Made by a program: the position numbers and the translations under genes. From positions 1-64,000 of the forward strand of contig JBQLZO010000091.1 in NCBI GenBank assembly GCA_052168315.1: a stretch of DNA of 64,000 nucleotides, read 5' to 3'. The stretch comes from JBQLZO01 sp052168315. GTDB taxonomy: Bacteria; Planctomycetota; Phycisphaerae; Phycisphaerales; UBA1924. Of this stretch, positions 1 to 7,816 are shown one piece after another; position 1 is the stretch's first letter; each line of letters opens with the position of its first letter. The notes below the pieces were generated by a model that ran no database searches, was not told the DNA's origin, and was given only the letters and a program-made list of their open reading frames with translations.

Positions 1-28
1 CTCAGCTGTGGCGGTGGGGGTGGGTGGG

Positions 29-577
29 TCAGCGTGGGCGTGGGTGGTCGGCGGCGTCGTTTGCCGATCGCATCGGCGGGGCGGCGAGGGCATCGAGCAT
101 CTGCTGGCCCTTGACATCGCGGACGGACCGGCTGAGCTCTTCGAGCTGGGCCATGATCTCGTCGACGCTGCGGAACTTGTAGTACTCGGAGGCGTAGCGG
201 ACATAGGCGATGTCGTCGATGGATCGGAGCCTTTCGGCGACCATCTGGCCTATGACGGCGGTTTCGACCTCTCGGTCGTGCTGGCGGTGGAGTTCATCCT
301 CGATCTCCTCGACGAGGCGGAGCTTGACCTCCTCGGCGATGGGTCGTTTGCCGCAGGCGGCGCGGATGGCGGCGGAGATCTTGTCGCGCTGGAAGGCCTC
401 GCGCTTGCCATCGCGTTTGATGACGGTGAGGCGGGGGGTGTCTTCGACGCGTTCGTAGGTGGTGAAGCGGCGGTCGCAGGCGAGGCACTGGCGGCGTCGG
501 CGGATGACGCGCCCGGCTTCTGAAGCGCGGGAGTCGATGACCTTGTCGTCGTTGGCGCTGCAGAAGGGGCAGATCAT
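29..577 (-). CDS. nrdR: Transcriptional repressor NrdR
   Basis: A 182-residue protein with the NrdR layout. An N-terminal zinc ribbon uses the pairs CPFC (residues 3-6) and CLAC (31-34). It is followed by an Arg-rich stretch and an ATP-cone domain starting near residue 49 (LTVIKRDGKREAF). NrdR proteins bind NrdR boxes ahead of ribonucleotide reductase genes and repress them in response to ATP/dATP. The start at MICPFC matches the family N-terminus; an upstream in-frame ATG would add 23 unlike residues. The tail after about residue 150 is longer than in many NrdRs and ends in a disordered Pro/Arg segment. It is divergent from thrS, and no RNR gene lies in the window. Family assignment is very secure. 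Confidence 0.96.
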   Translation of the reverse strand: MICPFCSANDDKVIDSRASEAGRVIRRRRQCLACDRRFTTYERVEDTPRLTVIKRDGKREAFQRDKISAAIRAACGKRPIAEEVKLRLVEEIEDELHRQHDREVETAVIGQMVAERLRSIDDIAYVRYASEYYKFRSVDEIMAQLEELSRSVRDVKGQQMLDALAAPPMRSANDAADHPRPR

Positions 578-709
578 GCGGATACCACCATTGGTAGGGG
601 GTCTTTCGTTTCTGCCACATGATAGCGAAGGAGGGTTGGGCCGCAACGCTGGGTGATGGTGGGGAGCGGGGCGGTGCGCGGCGGATCGGGCGTGTGGATG
701 GGGGTGGTG

Positions 710-738
710 TTGCGGGCGGGGGTGGACGGGCCTATTTT
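710..738 (+). promoter_or_regulatory. Candidate thrS promoter (TTGCGG-17-TATTTT)
   Basis: TTGCGG at 710-715 and TATTTT at 733-738 are separated by 17 nt. The -10-like box ends 6 nt before an ATG at 745, so transcription would begin at or next to that ATG. This is the only AT-rich hexamer of this quality seen between nrdR and thrS. Confidence 0.45.
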
Positions 739-744
739 CTCGTC

Positions 745-804
745 ATGCCCGGTCGGAAGGACACCGAGACGATCACGCGTTGGGGCGTTTCCCGCTGCGG
801 CTGA
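745..804 (+). CDS. Putative thrS leader peptide, 19 codons
   Basis: A short reading frame, ATG at 745 to TGA at 802-804, encodes MPGRKDTETITRWGVSRCG. Three of its residues are Thr, clustered at codons 7, 9 and 11 (ACC 763, ACG 769, ACG 775). It has no Shine-Dalgarno sequence, but a TATTTT box ends 6 nt upstream, matching the leaderless pattern seen at other genes here. A hairpin follows at 837-859 and thrS begins at 942. The Thr cluster just ahead of threonyl-tRNA synthetase suggests a control peptide. This is inference; the peptide is too short to judge by homology. Confidence 0.35.
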   Translation: MPGRKDTETITRWGVSRCG

Positions 805-836
805 GGCAGTTCCGTCGTCATCGCTGACCCCTTCGG

Positions 837-859
837 ACGCCCGGTCGCATGCCGGGCGT
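837..859 (+). terminator. Candidate attenuator hairpin in the thrS leader
   Basis: ACGCCCGG (837-844) pairs perfectly with CCGGGCGT (852-859), giving an 8-bp stem and 7-nt loop, followed by the T-rich TGTTTGTTG. The T-tract is interrupted by G, so termination would be partial at best. The heptamer GGGCGTT of the 3' arm (854-860) also occurs at 783-789 inside the leader ORF, where it could pair with the 5' arm instead. Confidence 0.4.
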
Positions 860-941
860 TGTTTGTTGTGGATGCTGGGGCGGCGTGGCGGGTTGGTTCG
901 GATTGGTTCGGGTTGGCCCGGGAGTGATTGGGAGTTCGAGC

Positions 942-3026
942 ATGGCGCGCATCACGCTTCCTGATGGATCGGTTCGTGAGTTCGAGGGCGTGACGACGCC
1001 GCTGGCGGTGGCCGAGTCGATCGGTGCGCGACTGGCGAAGGAGGCGGTGGGGGCGCGGGTGGACGGGGAGCTGTCGGACCTGTCGCGTCCGATCGAGGTT
1101 GATGCGGCGGTGTCGATCATCACGGCCCGGCCCCGGGATGAGCAGCAGCGCGCGGATCTGCTGTTCCTGCTGCGGCACTCGACCGCGCATGTGATGGCCG
1201 AGGCGATCCAGCGGATCGTTCCCGGGGCGCAGCTGGTGTACGGGCCGCCGGTGGAGAACGGGTTCTACTACGACATCAGCTTCCCGCCGGACCGGGCGCT
1301 GACCTCGGGGGACTTCGAGGCGATCGAGGCGGAGATGGCCAAGATCGTGGCGGAGGATCGGCCGTTCACGCGGTACGAGATGCCGATCGGTGAGGGGATG
1401 ACGAAGCTGAAGCACGAGGGGAGCAAGTTCAAGCTGGACAACGCAGAGCGCGCGGTGGCGGCGGGGTCCGAGCGGCTGTCGTGGTACGCGACGGGGGAGC
1501 CGGGGAAGCACTGGGAGGATCTGTGCCGCGGGCCGCATGTGCCCTCGACGGGTCGGATCGGCGCGTTCAAGGTGATGTCGCTGGCATCGTCGTACTGGCA
1601 CGGCGATGAGAACTCGGACCGGCTGACGCGGGTGTACGGGACGGCGTTCCCCAGCGAGAAGGAGCTGGCGGAGCACCTGGATCGGCTGGAGCAGGCGCGG
1701 GCGCGTGACCACAAGGTGCTGGGCAAGAAGCTGCGGCTGTTCCACATCGACGAGATGGTGGGGCAGGGGCTGGTGCTGTGGACGCCGAAGGGATCGGTGA
1801 TCCGGAACGAGCTGGCGAGGTTCATCTCGACGGAATTGAACCGGCAGGGGTACCAGCAGGTGTACACACCGCACATCGGGAAGCTGGACCTGTACCGGAC
1901 CTCGGGGCACTTTCCGTATTACAAGGAGTCGCAGTTCACGCCGTTCGCGGAGCGCGAGGCGATGATGGAGATGGCCAGCGAGGGGTGCTCTTGCGGCGAG
2001 CTGTCGAACCGGCTGGAGTCGGGCGAGGTGGATGGGTTCATGCTCAAGCCGATGAACTGCCCGCACCACATCCGGATCTTCGCATCGCAGCCGCATTCGT
2101 ACCGGGATCTGCCGGTGCGGCTCGCGGAGTTCGGGACGGTGTACCGGTGGGAGCAGTCGGGTGAGCTGAACGGGATGACGCGGGTGCGGGGGTTCACGCA
2201 GGATGATGCGCACCTGTTCTGCACCGAGGAGCAGGTGGAGGGGGAGATCATGGGGTGCCTGGAGCTGGTGAAGATCATCTTCGACACACTTGGGATGCAC
2301 GACTACCGGGTGCGGATCGGGCTGCGGGATCCGGATTCGTCGAAGTATGTGGGCAAGTCGGAGAACTGGGACAAGGCCGAGTCGGCGTGCCGGAACGCGG
2401 CGAAGGCGCTGGGGGCGCGGTACACGGAGGAGCCGGGGGAGGCGGCGTTCTACGGGCCGAAGATCGACTTCGTGGTGCGGGATGTGATCGGTCGTGAGTG
2501 GCAGCTCGGGACGGTGCAGGTGGACTACAACCTGCCGGAGCGGTTCGGGCTGGAGTACATCGGCGCGGACAACCAGGCGCATCGCCCGGTGATGATCCAC
2601 CGGGCGCCGTTCGGTTCGTTCGAGCGGTTCATCGGGGTGCTGATCGAGCACTTCGCGGGGGCGTTCCCGGTGTGGCTGGCGCCGGAGCAGGTGCGGGTGC
2701 TGCCGATCTCGGAGAAGTCGTCGGAGTACGCCGAGGAGGTGGCGGGGATGCTGCGGGCCCGGGGTGTGCGGGTGACGGTGGATGCTTCGAACGAGCGTGT
2801 GCAGGCGAAGATCCGCGACGGCTCGGAGGAGAAGGTGCCGTACCTGGCGGTGGTGGGCCCGCGGGATGCGGAGGGGCGGAAGGTGTCGCTGCGTGCGTTC
2901 GGGATCGCGAAGGACCTGGGGTCGATGGGCCTGGAGGAGTTCGTGGACGCGGTGGCGGCGGAGTATGAGAGCCGTGGAGCGAGCACGGTGCGGTCGCGGT
3001 TTCCTGAGGGGGCGGGTTCTCAGTAA
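942..3026 (+). CDS. thrS: Threonine--tRNA ligase
   Basis: A 694-residue class II synthetase that charges tRNA-Thr, with the full four-part layout. The N-terminal TGS domain begins at MARITLPDGS. An editing domain follows, with HSTAHVMAEA near residue 80. The catalytic core carries KPMNCPHHIRIF, whose Cys is the expected zinc ligand, and the motif 3 region lies near GSFERFIGVLIEHF. The anticodon-binding domain runs from about residue 590 to the end. Before motif 2 there is a Cys-containing insert (EGCSCGELSNRLESGEVDG) that is not in the E. coli enzyme. The start at 942 is chosen because it begins the TGS domain and has GGGAG about 7 nt upstream. A candidate attenuation leader precedes it. Confidence 0.97.
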   Translation: MARITLPDGSVREFEGVTTPLAVAESIGARLAKEAVGARVDGELSDLSRPIEVDAAVSIITARPRDEQQRADLLFLLRHSTAHVMAEAIQRIVPGAQLVYGPPVENGFYYDISFPPDRALTSGDFEAIEAEMAKIVAEDRPFTRYEMPIGEGMTKLKHEGSKFKLDNAERAVAAGSERLSWYATGEPGKHWEDLCRGPHVPSTGRIGAFKVMSLASSYWHGDENSDRLTRVYGTAFPSEKELAEHLDRLEQARARDHKVLGKKLRLFHIDEMVGQGLVLWTPKGSVIRNELARFISTELNRQGYQQVYTPHIGKLDLYRTSGHFPYYKESQFTPFAEREAMMEMASEGCSCGELSNRLESGEVDGFMLKPMNCPHHIRIFASQPHSYRDLPVRLAEFGTVYRWEQSGELNGMTRVRGFTQDDAHLFCTEEQVEGEIMGCLELVKIIFDTLGMHDYRVRIGLRDPDSSKYVGKSENWDKAESACRNAAKALGARYTEEPGEAAFYGPKIDFVVRDVIGREWQLGTVQVDYNLPERFGLEYIGADNQAHRPVMIHRAPFGSFERFIGVLIEHFAGAFPVWLAPEQVRVLPISEKSSEYAEEVAGMLRARGVRVTVDASNERVQAKIRDGSEEKVPYLAVVGPRDAEGRKVSLRAFGIAKDLGSMGLEEFVDAVAAEYESRGASTVRSRFPEGAGSQ

Positions 3027-3039
3027 GTGAAGAACTTAG

Positions 3040-3045
3040 TAGCAT
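3040..3045 (+). promoter_or_regulatory. -10-like box TAGCAT behind thrS
   Basis: TAGCAT ends 6 nt before an in-frame GTG at 3052, which would extend the next gene by 28 residues as a leaderless start. The alternative is a start at ATG 3136 with a 5' leader of about 85 nt. TTCTCA at 3017-3022 is 17 nt upstream as a weak -35. Confidence 0.35.
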
Positions 3046-3135
3046 GGGCGGGTGAGGCAGAGGCCTCAGGGATGTTCCGGACGCCGGCGCGGTTCGGGCG
3101 TGCGGTGTGGTTCGAGCGCAGCGGGAGGATCGGTG

Positions 3136-3756
3136 ATGGCGAACGAGTGGCAGAGCGGGCACGATGGTTCTGATTCGGGGATGCGGGCGGGCCCGGCGGC
3201 GCCGCCGACGCAGGCGGGGCAGGTTCGGGCCGGCGCGGGCACGACGCGGTGGGCGACGGTGTTCGGGGTCATCTCGATCGTGCTGTCGAGCCTCGGGCTG
3301 CTGGGCGGTTTGTGCTCGGCGATCGCGATTCCGTTCTCGGCGTCGATGTCGGCGGCGGCTTCGCAGCAGGGTGGCCCGAATCCGTTCTCGTTCGGCGGGC
3401 CGATGGCGTTGCAGGTGGTGGCTCAGTTGATCGGGCTCGGGCTGTCGGTGATGCTGCTGGTGGCGGGGATCCAGCTGCTCAAGCGGCGGGCGAGCGGCGT
3501 GTCGCTGCACAAGCTCTGGGCGATGGTATCGATCCCGATCGTGCTGATCATGATGGGGGTGAACGCGTTCTTCATGTCGCAGCAGATGAACGCGGCGATG
3601 GCGAGTCAGGGGAACACCCCGCCGCCGGGCGTGACGGGCACGATGGTGGTGTTCTCGGTGGCGTTCGGGTTGGTCGGGTCGCTGACCTATCCGGTCATCG
3701 TTCTGTGGTGGATGAACCGGGCGCGGGTGAAAGAGGAGTCGTCCGGCTGGGCGTGA
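3136..3756 (+). CDS. Four-helix membrane protein, unknown function
   Basis: A 206-residue protein with a polar, Gly/Ala/Pro-rich N-terminus of about 35 residues and four hydrophobic segments, starting near WATVFGVISIVLSSLGLLG, ALQVVAQLIGLGLSVMLLV, AMVSIPIVLIMMG and MVVFSVAFGLVGSLTYPVI. The C-terminus is short and charged. No catalytic motif is visible and the family is not recognised. ATG 3136 is chosen because GGGAGGA lies 7 nt upstream. A GTG at 3052 in the same frame, 6 nt after a TAGCAT box, is an alternative start, but the extra residues look like Arg/Gly-rich non-protein sequence. It is followed 66 nt later by another membrane protein on the same strand, perhaps co-transcribed. Confidence 0.75.
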   Translation: MANEWQSGHDGSDSGMRAGPAAPPTQAGQVRAGAGTTRWATVFGVISIVLSSLGLLGGLCSAIAIPFSASMSAAASQQGGPNPFSFGGPMALQVVAQLIGLGLSVMLLVAGIQLLKRRASGVSLHKLWAMVSIPIVLIMMGVNAFFMSQQMNAAMASQGNTPPPGVTGTMVVFSVAFGLVGSLTYPVIVLWWMNRARVKEESSGWA

Positions 3757-3822
3757 TCGGCGGGCTTGAGCGGCTGGGTGTGGTGATAGAGCCGGCGACG
3801 GTGGCCGGTCGGATGATTCACG

Positions 3823-5343
3823 ATGCGATGCAAGAACTGTGACTATGCGCTGTGGAACCTGACCTCGCGCACCTGCCCGGAGTGCGGGGAGGGGTTCAAG
3901 CCATCGGAGTTCAGCCTGAATCCGAACGCGGTGCGGTTTCTGTGCCAGCATTGCGGGCAGCAGTACTTCGGGACGACGGATGATGGGCATCTGAACCCGG
4001 TCGAGTTTGACTGCGTGCGGTGCGGTCGGCACATCCATATGGATGAGATGGTGCTCACGCCGGGTGAGGGTGTGAGCGAGTCGCTGACGCGTGGTCGGCG
4101 CGCGGATGCGAACCCGTGGCTGCGCCGGGGGGACATCGGGACCTCGAAGGCGGGGTGGCGGACGCTGGGGCGGGTGCTGGGGCACCCGGGATCGCTGATG
4201 GACGCTCCGAGCGGGCAGAGCGGGCTGCTGCGTCAGGCGCTGTGGTTCTCGCTGCTGGTGAATCTGCTGGTGGGGGTGGCGAGCACGATTCCGGCGGCGG
4301 GATTCGTGCTGCTGATGGGGGGGATGGGTGGCGGGATGGGGATGGGCGTGTGGGTGCTGGTGTCGATGGGACTGCTGCCGATCGCGGTGATGATGCTGTT
4401 GTGGGTGGTGTCCGGGCTGCTGGGGCACCTGTTGATGCTGCAGCGTGGCGGGGCGGGGGGCGGGTGGAGGCGATCGCTGGAGGCGGGGCTGTACGCATCG
4501 GGGGTGAATGTGCTGATGGCGGTGCCGTGCATGGGGATGTACCTGGCGCCGGTGGCGGTGGTGTGGGGCGGGGTCAGCCTGGGGCTGATGTTCCGGGCAG
4601 CGCACGGTGTGAGCGCGCGGCGGGCGATTCTGGCGGGGCTGGCGGTGCCGGTACTGTGCGTCGGGTGCGCGGTGGTGGGGTTCGTGGTGCTGGTGAACTG
4701 GTCGTCGGTCATTGTGTCCAGCGCCCGGTCCACGGCGGGGGTGTCGGTGCATACCGCGAGCGTGGCGCGGTTTATGAATGTGCAGCCGGCGCAGAGCAAC
4801 GCGTGGCCATCGCATGGGCTCGAGTTGTTCGAGGCGATGGTGCAGAGCGGCGAGTCGATCGACTCGCTGGACTGGATCCACGATGTGAGCGCGGTGGAGG
4901 TGCTCCCAGGGATTGATGAGTTTGACTACAACGGGTACTCGCCGAGTGAGCGGGCGAGCCTGCTTTCGAAGGCGGTGGGACAGCTCCCATCGGATGTGGT
5001 GGCGCATCGGGTGGGGGACATGGTGTTCACCTACCACGGGCTCGGGGTGTCGCAGGCGGGTGTGGCCGATCGGTGGCTGGCGGTGTGGAGTCCGCACCGC
5101 GGGCGGTTCCCGGCGAGGGGCGGGTCTCGGCTGGCGCTGGAGTCGTCGGACCGGTTCATCGTGATCAAGGGCGGGTGGGGGCAGGAGGAGTACGACAGGG
5201 CATCCTTTGTTCGGGCGCTGGCGAGGGAGAACCAGGCGCGGCAGGCGGCGGGGCTGCCGGCGCTGCCGGACCTGGCGGATTTCGACTGGATCGCGACGGA
5301 GTCGGTGCCGGGGTCGGGCGCGTTGGCGCCGATCGTGCCGTGA
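3823..5343 (+). CDS. Zinc-ribbon membrane protein, Yip1-like
   Basis: A 506-residue protein. The N-terminus has two zinc-ribbon pairs: CKNCDY with CPECGE (residues 3-22), then CQHCG with CVRCG (about 41-67). After a linker come five or six hydrophobic segments (about residues 140-300), arranged like the Yip1-type membrane domain. The last 200 residues are soluble and contain no motif I can name. N-terminal CxxCGY..CPECG ribbons on membrane proteins are common in planctomycetes, but their role is unknown. The start is the ATG directly before the first ribbon. No clear ribosome binding site is seen. It probably belongs with the membrane gene just upstream. Confidence 0.8.
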   Translation: MRCKNCDYALWNLTSRTCPECGEGFKPSEFSLNPNAVRFLCQHCGQQYFGTTDDGHLNPVEFDCVRCGRHIHMDEMVLTPGEGVSESLTRGRRADANPWLRRGDIGTSKAGWRTLGRVLGHPGSLMDAPSGQSGLLRQALWFSLLVNLLVGVASTIPAAGFVLLMGGMGGGMGMGVWVLVSMGLLPIAVMMLLWVVSGLLGHLLMLQRGGAGGGWRRSLEAGLYASGVNVLMAVPCMGMYLAPVAVVWGGVSLGLMFRAAHGVSARRAILAGLAVPVLCVGCAVVGFVVLVNWSSVIVSSARSTAGVSVHTASVARFMNVQPAQSNAWPSHGLELFEAMVQSGESIDSLDWIHDVSAVEVLPGIDEFDYNGYSPSERASLLSKAVGQLPSDVVAHRVGDMVFTYHGLGVSQAGVADRWLAVWSPHRGRFPARGGSRLALESSDRFIVIKGGWGQEEYDRASFVRALARENQARQAAGLPALPDLADFDWIATESVPGSGALAPIVP

Positions 5344-5521
5344 TGGGGAGGCGGGCGGGTCGGGTGGTGGCCGGTGGCTCGGGCGCGGGCGCGGGCGGGG
5401 ATGGGCTGTCTGGACGTCGGGTTCTGGGAAGGGGGGATTGGGGGGGGTTGCCAATGGTGGGTTGGGGGCTATCCTTGCGGTCCCACCCCGCGCTGCCTTC
5501 GGGCCGGCGGGATGGTCTGTT

Positions 5522-5595
5522 GGGCGATTGGCGCAGTTGGCTAGCGCGCATCGTTGACATCGATGAGGTCACTGGTTCGAGCCCAGTATCGCCCA
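5522..5595 (+). tRNA. tRNA-Val (anticodon GAC)
   Basis: A complete 74-nt cloverleaf. The acceptor GGGCGAT (5522-5528) pairs with ATCGCCC (5588-5594). The D stem is GCGC/GCGC with loop AGTTGGCTA. The anticodon stem CATCG/CGATG carries loop TTGACAT, anticodon GAC at 5556-5558, which reads GUC/GUU valine codons. The variable loop is AGGTC and the T arm is ACTGG-TTCGAGC-CCAGT. The discriminator base is A, as usual for Val. The 3' CCA is not encoded. It stands alone between protein genes. Confidence 0.95.
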
Positions 5596-5902
5596 CTTCA
5601 GCGGATTGACGGGGAACGGCGTTGGCCGCCCTGGGTTGCGTTTCGGGATGGATTGCGGGCGCTGGTGCGTTCTGCGGGGCATTCCGGGCACTCGGGGCGG
5701 TTGTTGTTTGGAAGTTGTTGTTCGGTGGGGCTGGATGGGGCGGATGCGCCCGGGGCTCGGGAGGTGGGATGCCGGGGCTGAAATGTTCGTAGCATGGGGT
5801 TCGGATCGATCGGGATGGGATCCGGGTTGGATCCTGTGCGGATCAGGGAGCCTGCCGGGGAGGGGCTGGTTGTGATTCGGCCCGGGGTGGCGTTGCGGAG
5901 AT
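5596..5902 (+). other. Intergenic region after tRNA-Val
   Basis: About 300 nt with no convincing gene. A TAGCAT hexamer near 5790 resembles the -10 boxes elsewhere in the window and could be the promoter of the FlgI-like gene, leaving a leader of about 100 nt. No terminator with a T-tract is evident after the tRNA. Confidence 0.3.
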
Positions 5903-7717
5903 ATGGACCAAATGAGCCTGCGCTTTCGATTCGGTGTTGTGATGGGGTTGGCGGTTTGGGCGGCGCTGGGGTGGTCTTTGTGTGTGATGGTGGGGTTGGC
6001 GATGGTGGGGTGTTCGAGCCAGAAACCGCGTCCGGTTCGCCCGCGTTCTGTGGATGTGGTTTCGCGTGATGTGGCCCCGATTCTGCGTGGGACGATCGGG
6101 GCCGAGGCGCGGCTGGAGGGGTTGGATCCAACGATCGTGACGGGGTACGGGCTCGTTGTGGGGTTGAACGGGACGGGATCGGGCGATGCGCCGCTTGGGG
6201 TTCGCGCTGTGATGGAGCGCGAGATGCTGGCGCTGGGAGTGGGGCAGGAGGCGGGGCCGTTGCCGGGGGTGACGCCGGCGATGATGATCGACAGCCCGGA
6301 CACGGCGGTGGTGCTGGTGCAGGCCGTGATCCCGCCCGCAGCGCCGCAGCTCTCGCGGTTCGATGTTCGGGTGGCGACACTGCCCGGGAGCGCGGTGTCA
6401 TCGCTGGCGGGTGGGCGGCTGTACACGACGGAGCTTCGGCAGGGGCAGGCGAGCCCCTCGGCGCCCCGGACGCCGGCGATCGCGCGGGCGCGCGGGGACC
6501 TGTACATCAACCCCCTGACGGATCTGACGACGGGGAGCACCGGTGCGATCCGGGCTCGGATTCTGAACGGGGGCGAGGTGGTGACGCCGTTCCGCCCGAC
6601 GCTGAACCTGGATGTTCCGTCTCACGGGCGTGTGCGCGCGGTGACGGACGCGATCAACAGCCGGTTCGGGCAGCGGGAGGGTCCGGTGGCGATCGGTCGG
6701 AACGAGGAGACGATCGAGATCGTGATCCCCTCACGGTACCGCGAGAACACGACGGAGTTCGTGAACATCCTCCGGCACCTGCGGATCGACCAGCGTTTCC
6801 CGAGCGAGTATGCGCAGCGGTATGTGAACGAGCTGAAGTCCCAGCCTGAGCTGGCGGACAATCTCTCTTGGTGCCTGGTGGCGCTTGGGGAGGCGGCGGT
6901 TCCGATCGTGCGTCAGTTGTATGACTATCCGGAGGCGACGCCGCGGCTGGCGGCGCTGCAGGCGGGGGCGCGTCTGAACGATCCGCTGACGCGGACGCAC
7001 CTGAAGTCGCTGATCTCGGACGGCCCGGAGGGGATCCGGACGCGGGCGATCCGGCTCCTGGGTGAGGTGAACCCGAGCGATATCTCGATCAACGCGTTCC
7101 TGCACGATCTGCTGCGGACCTCGAACGAGCCCGAGGTGATCGTGGCGGCGTACGAGGCGCTGGCATCGCGTCGGGATGCGCGGGTTCGGAGCCGCGTGCT
7201 TCCGGGGCCGTTCCGGCTGGACCTGGTTCCGGGCGGCCGGCAGGTGGTGTACGCATCGCAGTCCGAGGCGCCGGTGATCGCGGTGATCGGTTCTGAGCCT
7301 TCGGTGCGGGATGTGGCGTACGCGGAGGCGTTCGACGGGCGGTTCCTGCTGCAGCGGGAGGGGGAGAACGAGCGGGTCGAGATGTTCTTCCGTCCGTTGT
7401 CGGGGCCGGCGATCCGGGCGTCGACGCCTCCTGACATCACGGACATCATCCGGACGCTGGCGCACACACCGACGCCGGAGGAGCCGCAGCCGGGTTTCTC
7501 GCTGAATTACTCGTCGGTGGTGGGCGCGATCTATGAGATCACGCGTGCGGGCGCTCTGCCGGGTGATTTCTTCTCGCAGTCGCAGATCCGGGAGCTTGAG
7601 CTGCTTCGTCAGTTGAGCGAGGACACGATGACGGAGCGTCCCGAGCTCTCGACGGAGGAGCCGGAGGAGGATCCGTTCGCGATCATCGCGCCCGAGGATC
7701 GCCCCGCCGATCCATGA
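5903..7717 (+). CDS. FlgI-like lipoprotein with C-terminal helical repeats
   Basis: A 604-residue protein. A hydrophobic N-terminal signal ends in a lipobox (AMVGC, Cys near residue 37), suggesting an outer-membrane or periplasmic lipoprotein. Residues about 60-310 resemble the flagellar P-ring protein FlgI, including VTGYGLVVGLNGTGSGD, a VQAVIPPAAPQLSRFDV stretch and an IVIPSRYRENTTEFVNILR segment. FlgI normally ends near 350-370 residues. Here a tail of over 250 residues follows, first with HEAT-like helical repeats (about 325-430). No other flagellar gene is present, so a true P-ring role is uncertain. GGAG at 5897-5900 sits 2 nt from ATG 5903 and 11 nt from the in-frame ATG 5912, so the latter start is equally possible. 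Confidence 0.82.
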   Translation: MDQMSLRFRFGVVMGLAVWAALGWSLCVMVGLAMVGCSSQKPRPVRPRSVDVVSRDVAPILRGTIGAEARLEGLDPTIVTGYGLVVGLNGTGSGDAPLGVRAVMEREMLALGVGQEAGPLPGVTPAMMIDSPDTAVVLVQAVIPPAAPQLSRFDVRVATLPGSAVSSLAGGRLYTTELRQGQASPSAPRTPAIARARGDLYINPLTDLTTGSTGAIRARILNGGEVVTPFRPTLNLDVPSHGRVRAVTDAINSRFGQREGPVAIGRNEETIEIVIPSRYRENTTEFVNILRHLRIDQRFPSEYAQRYVNELKSQPELADNLSWCLVALGEAAVPIVRQLYDYPEATPRLAALQAGARLNDPLTRTHLKSLISDGPEGIRTRAIRLLGEVNPSDISINAFLHDLLRTSNEPEVIVAAYEALASRRDARVRSRVLPGPFRLDLVPGGRQVVYASQSEAPVIAVIGSEPSVRDVAYAEAFDGRFLLQREGENERVEMFFRPLSGPAIRASTPPDITDIIRTLAHTPTPEEPQPGFSLNYSSVVGAIYEITRAGALPGDFFSQSQIRELELLRQLSEDTMTERPELSTEEPEEDPFAIIAPEDRPADP

Positions 7718-7804
7718 GCGTGATGGCGCTGGGATTGGGCGGGGAGAGGCGGGGCGAGGTTGTGTTGGGGGGGTGTCGTTGGGGCGATGGGCGTGCTTGG
7801 GGGT

Positions 7805-7810
7805 TAGACT
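7805..7810 (+). promoter_or_regulatory. -10-like box TAGACT, leaderless type
   Basis: TAGACT ends 6 nt before the ATG at 7817, and there is no Shine-Dalgarno sequence. Transcription would start at the start codon itself. Confidence 0.5.
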
Positions 7811-7816
7811 GGGCGG

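Noticed and set aside
578..941. T-box riboswitch upstream of thrS
   Set aside because: I see no T-box consensus sequence or matching specifier stem; the leader-peptide model fits the visible elements better.
732..2651. 639-codon minus-strand frame opposite thrS
   Set aside because: A shadow of thrS with no recognisable protein features.
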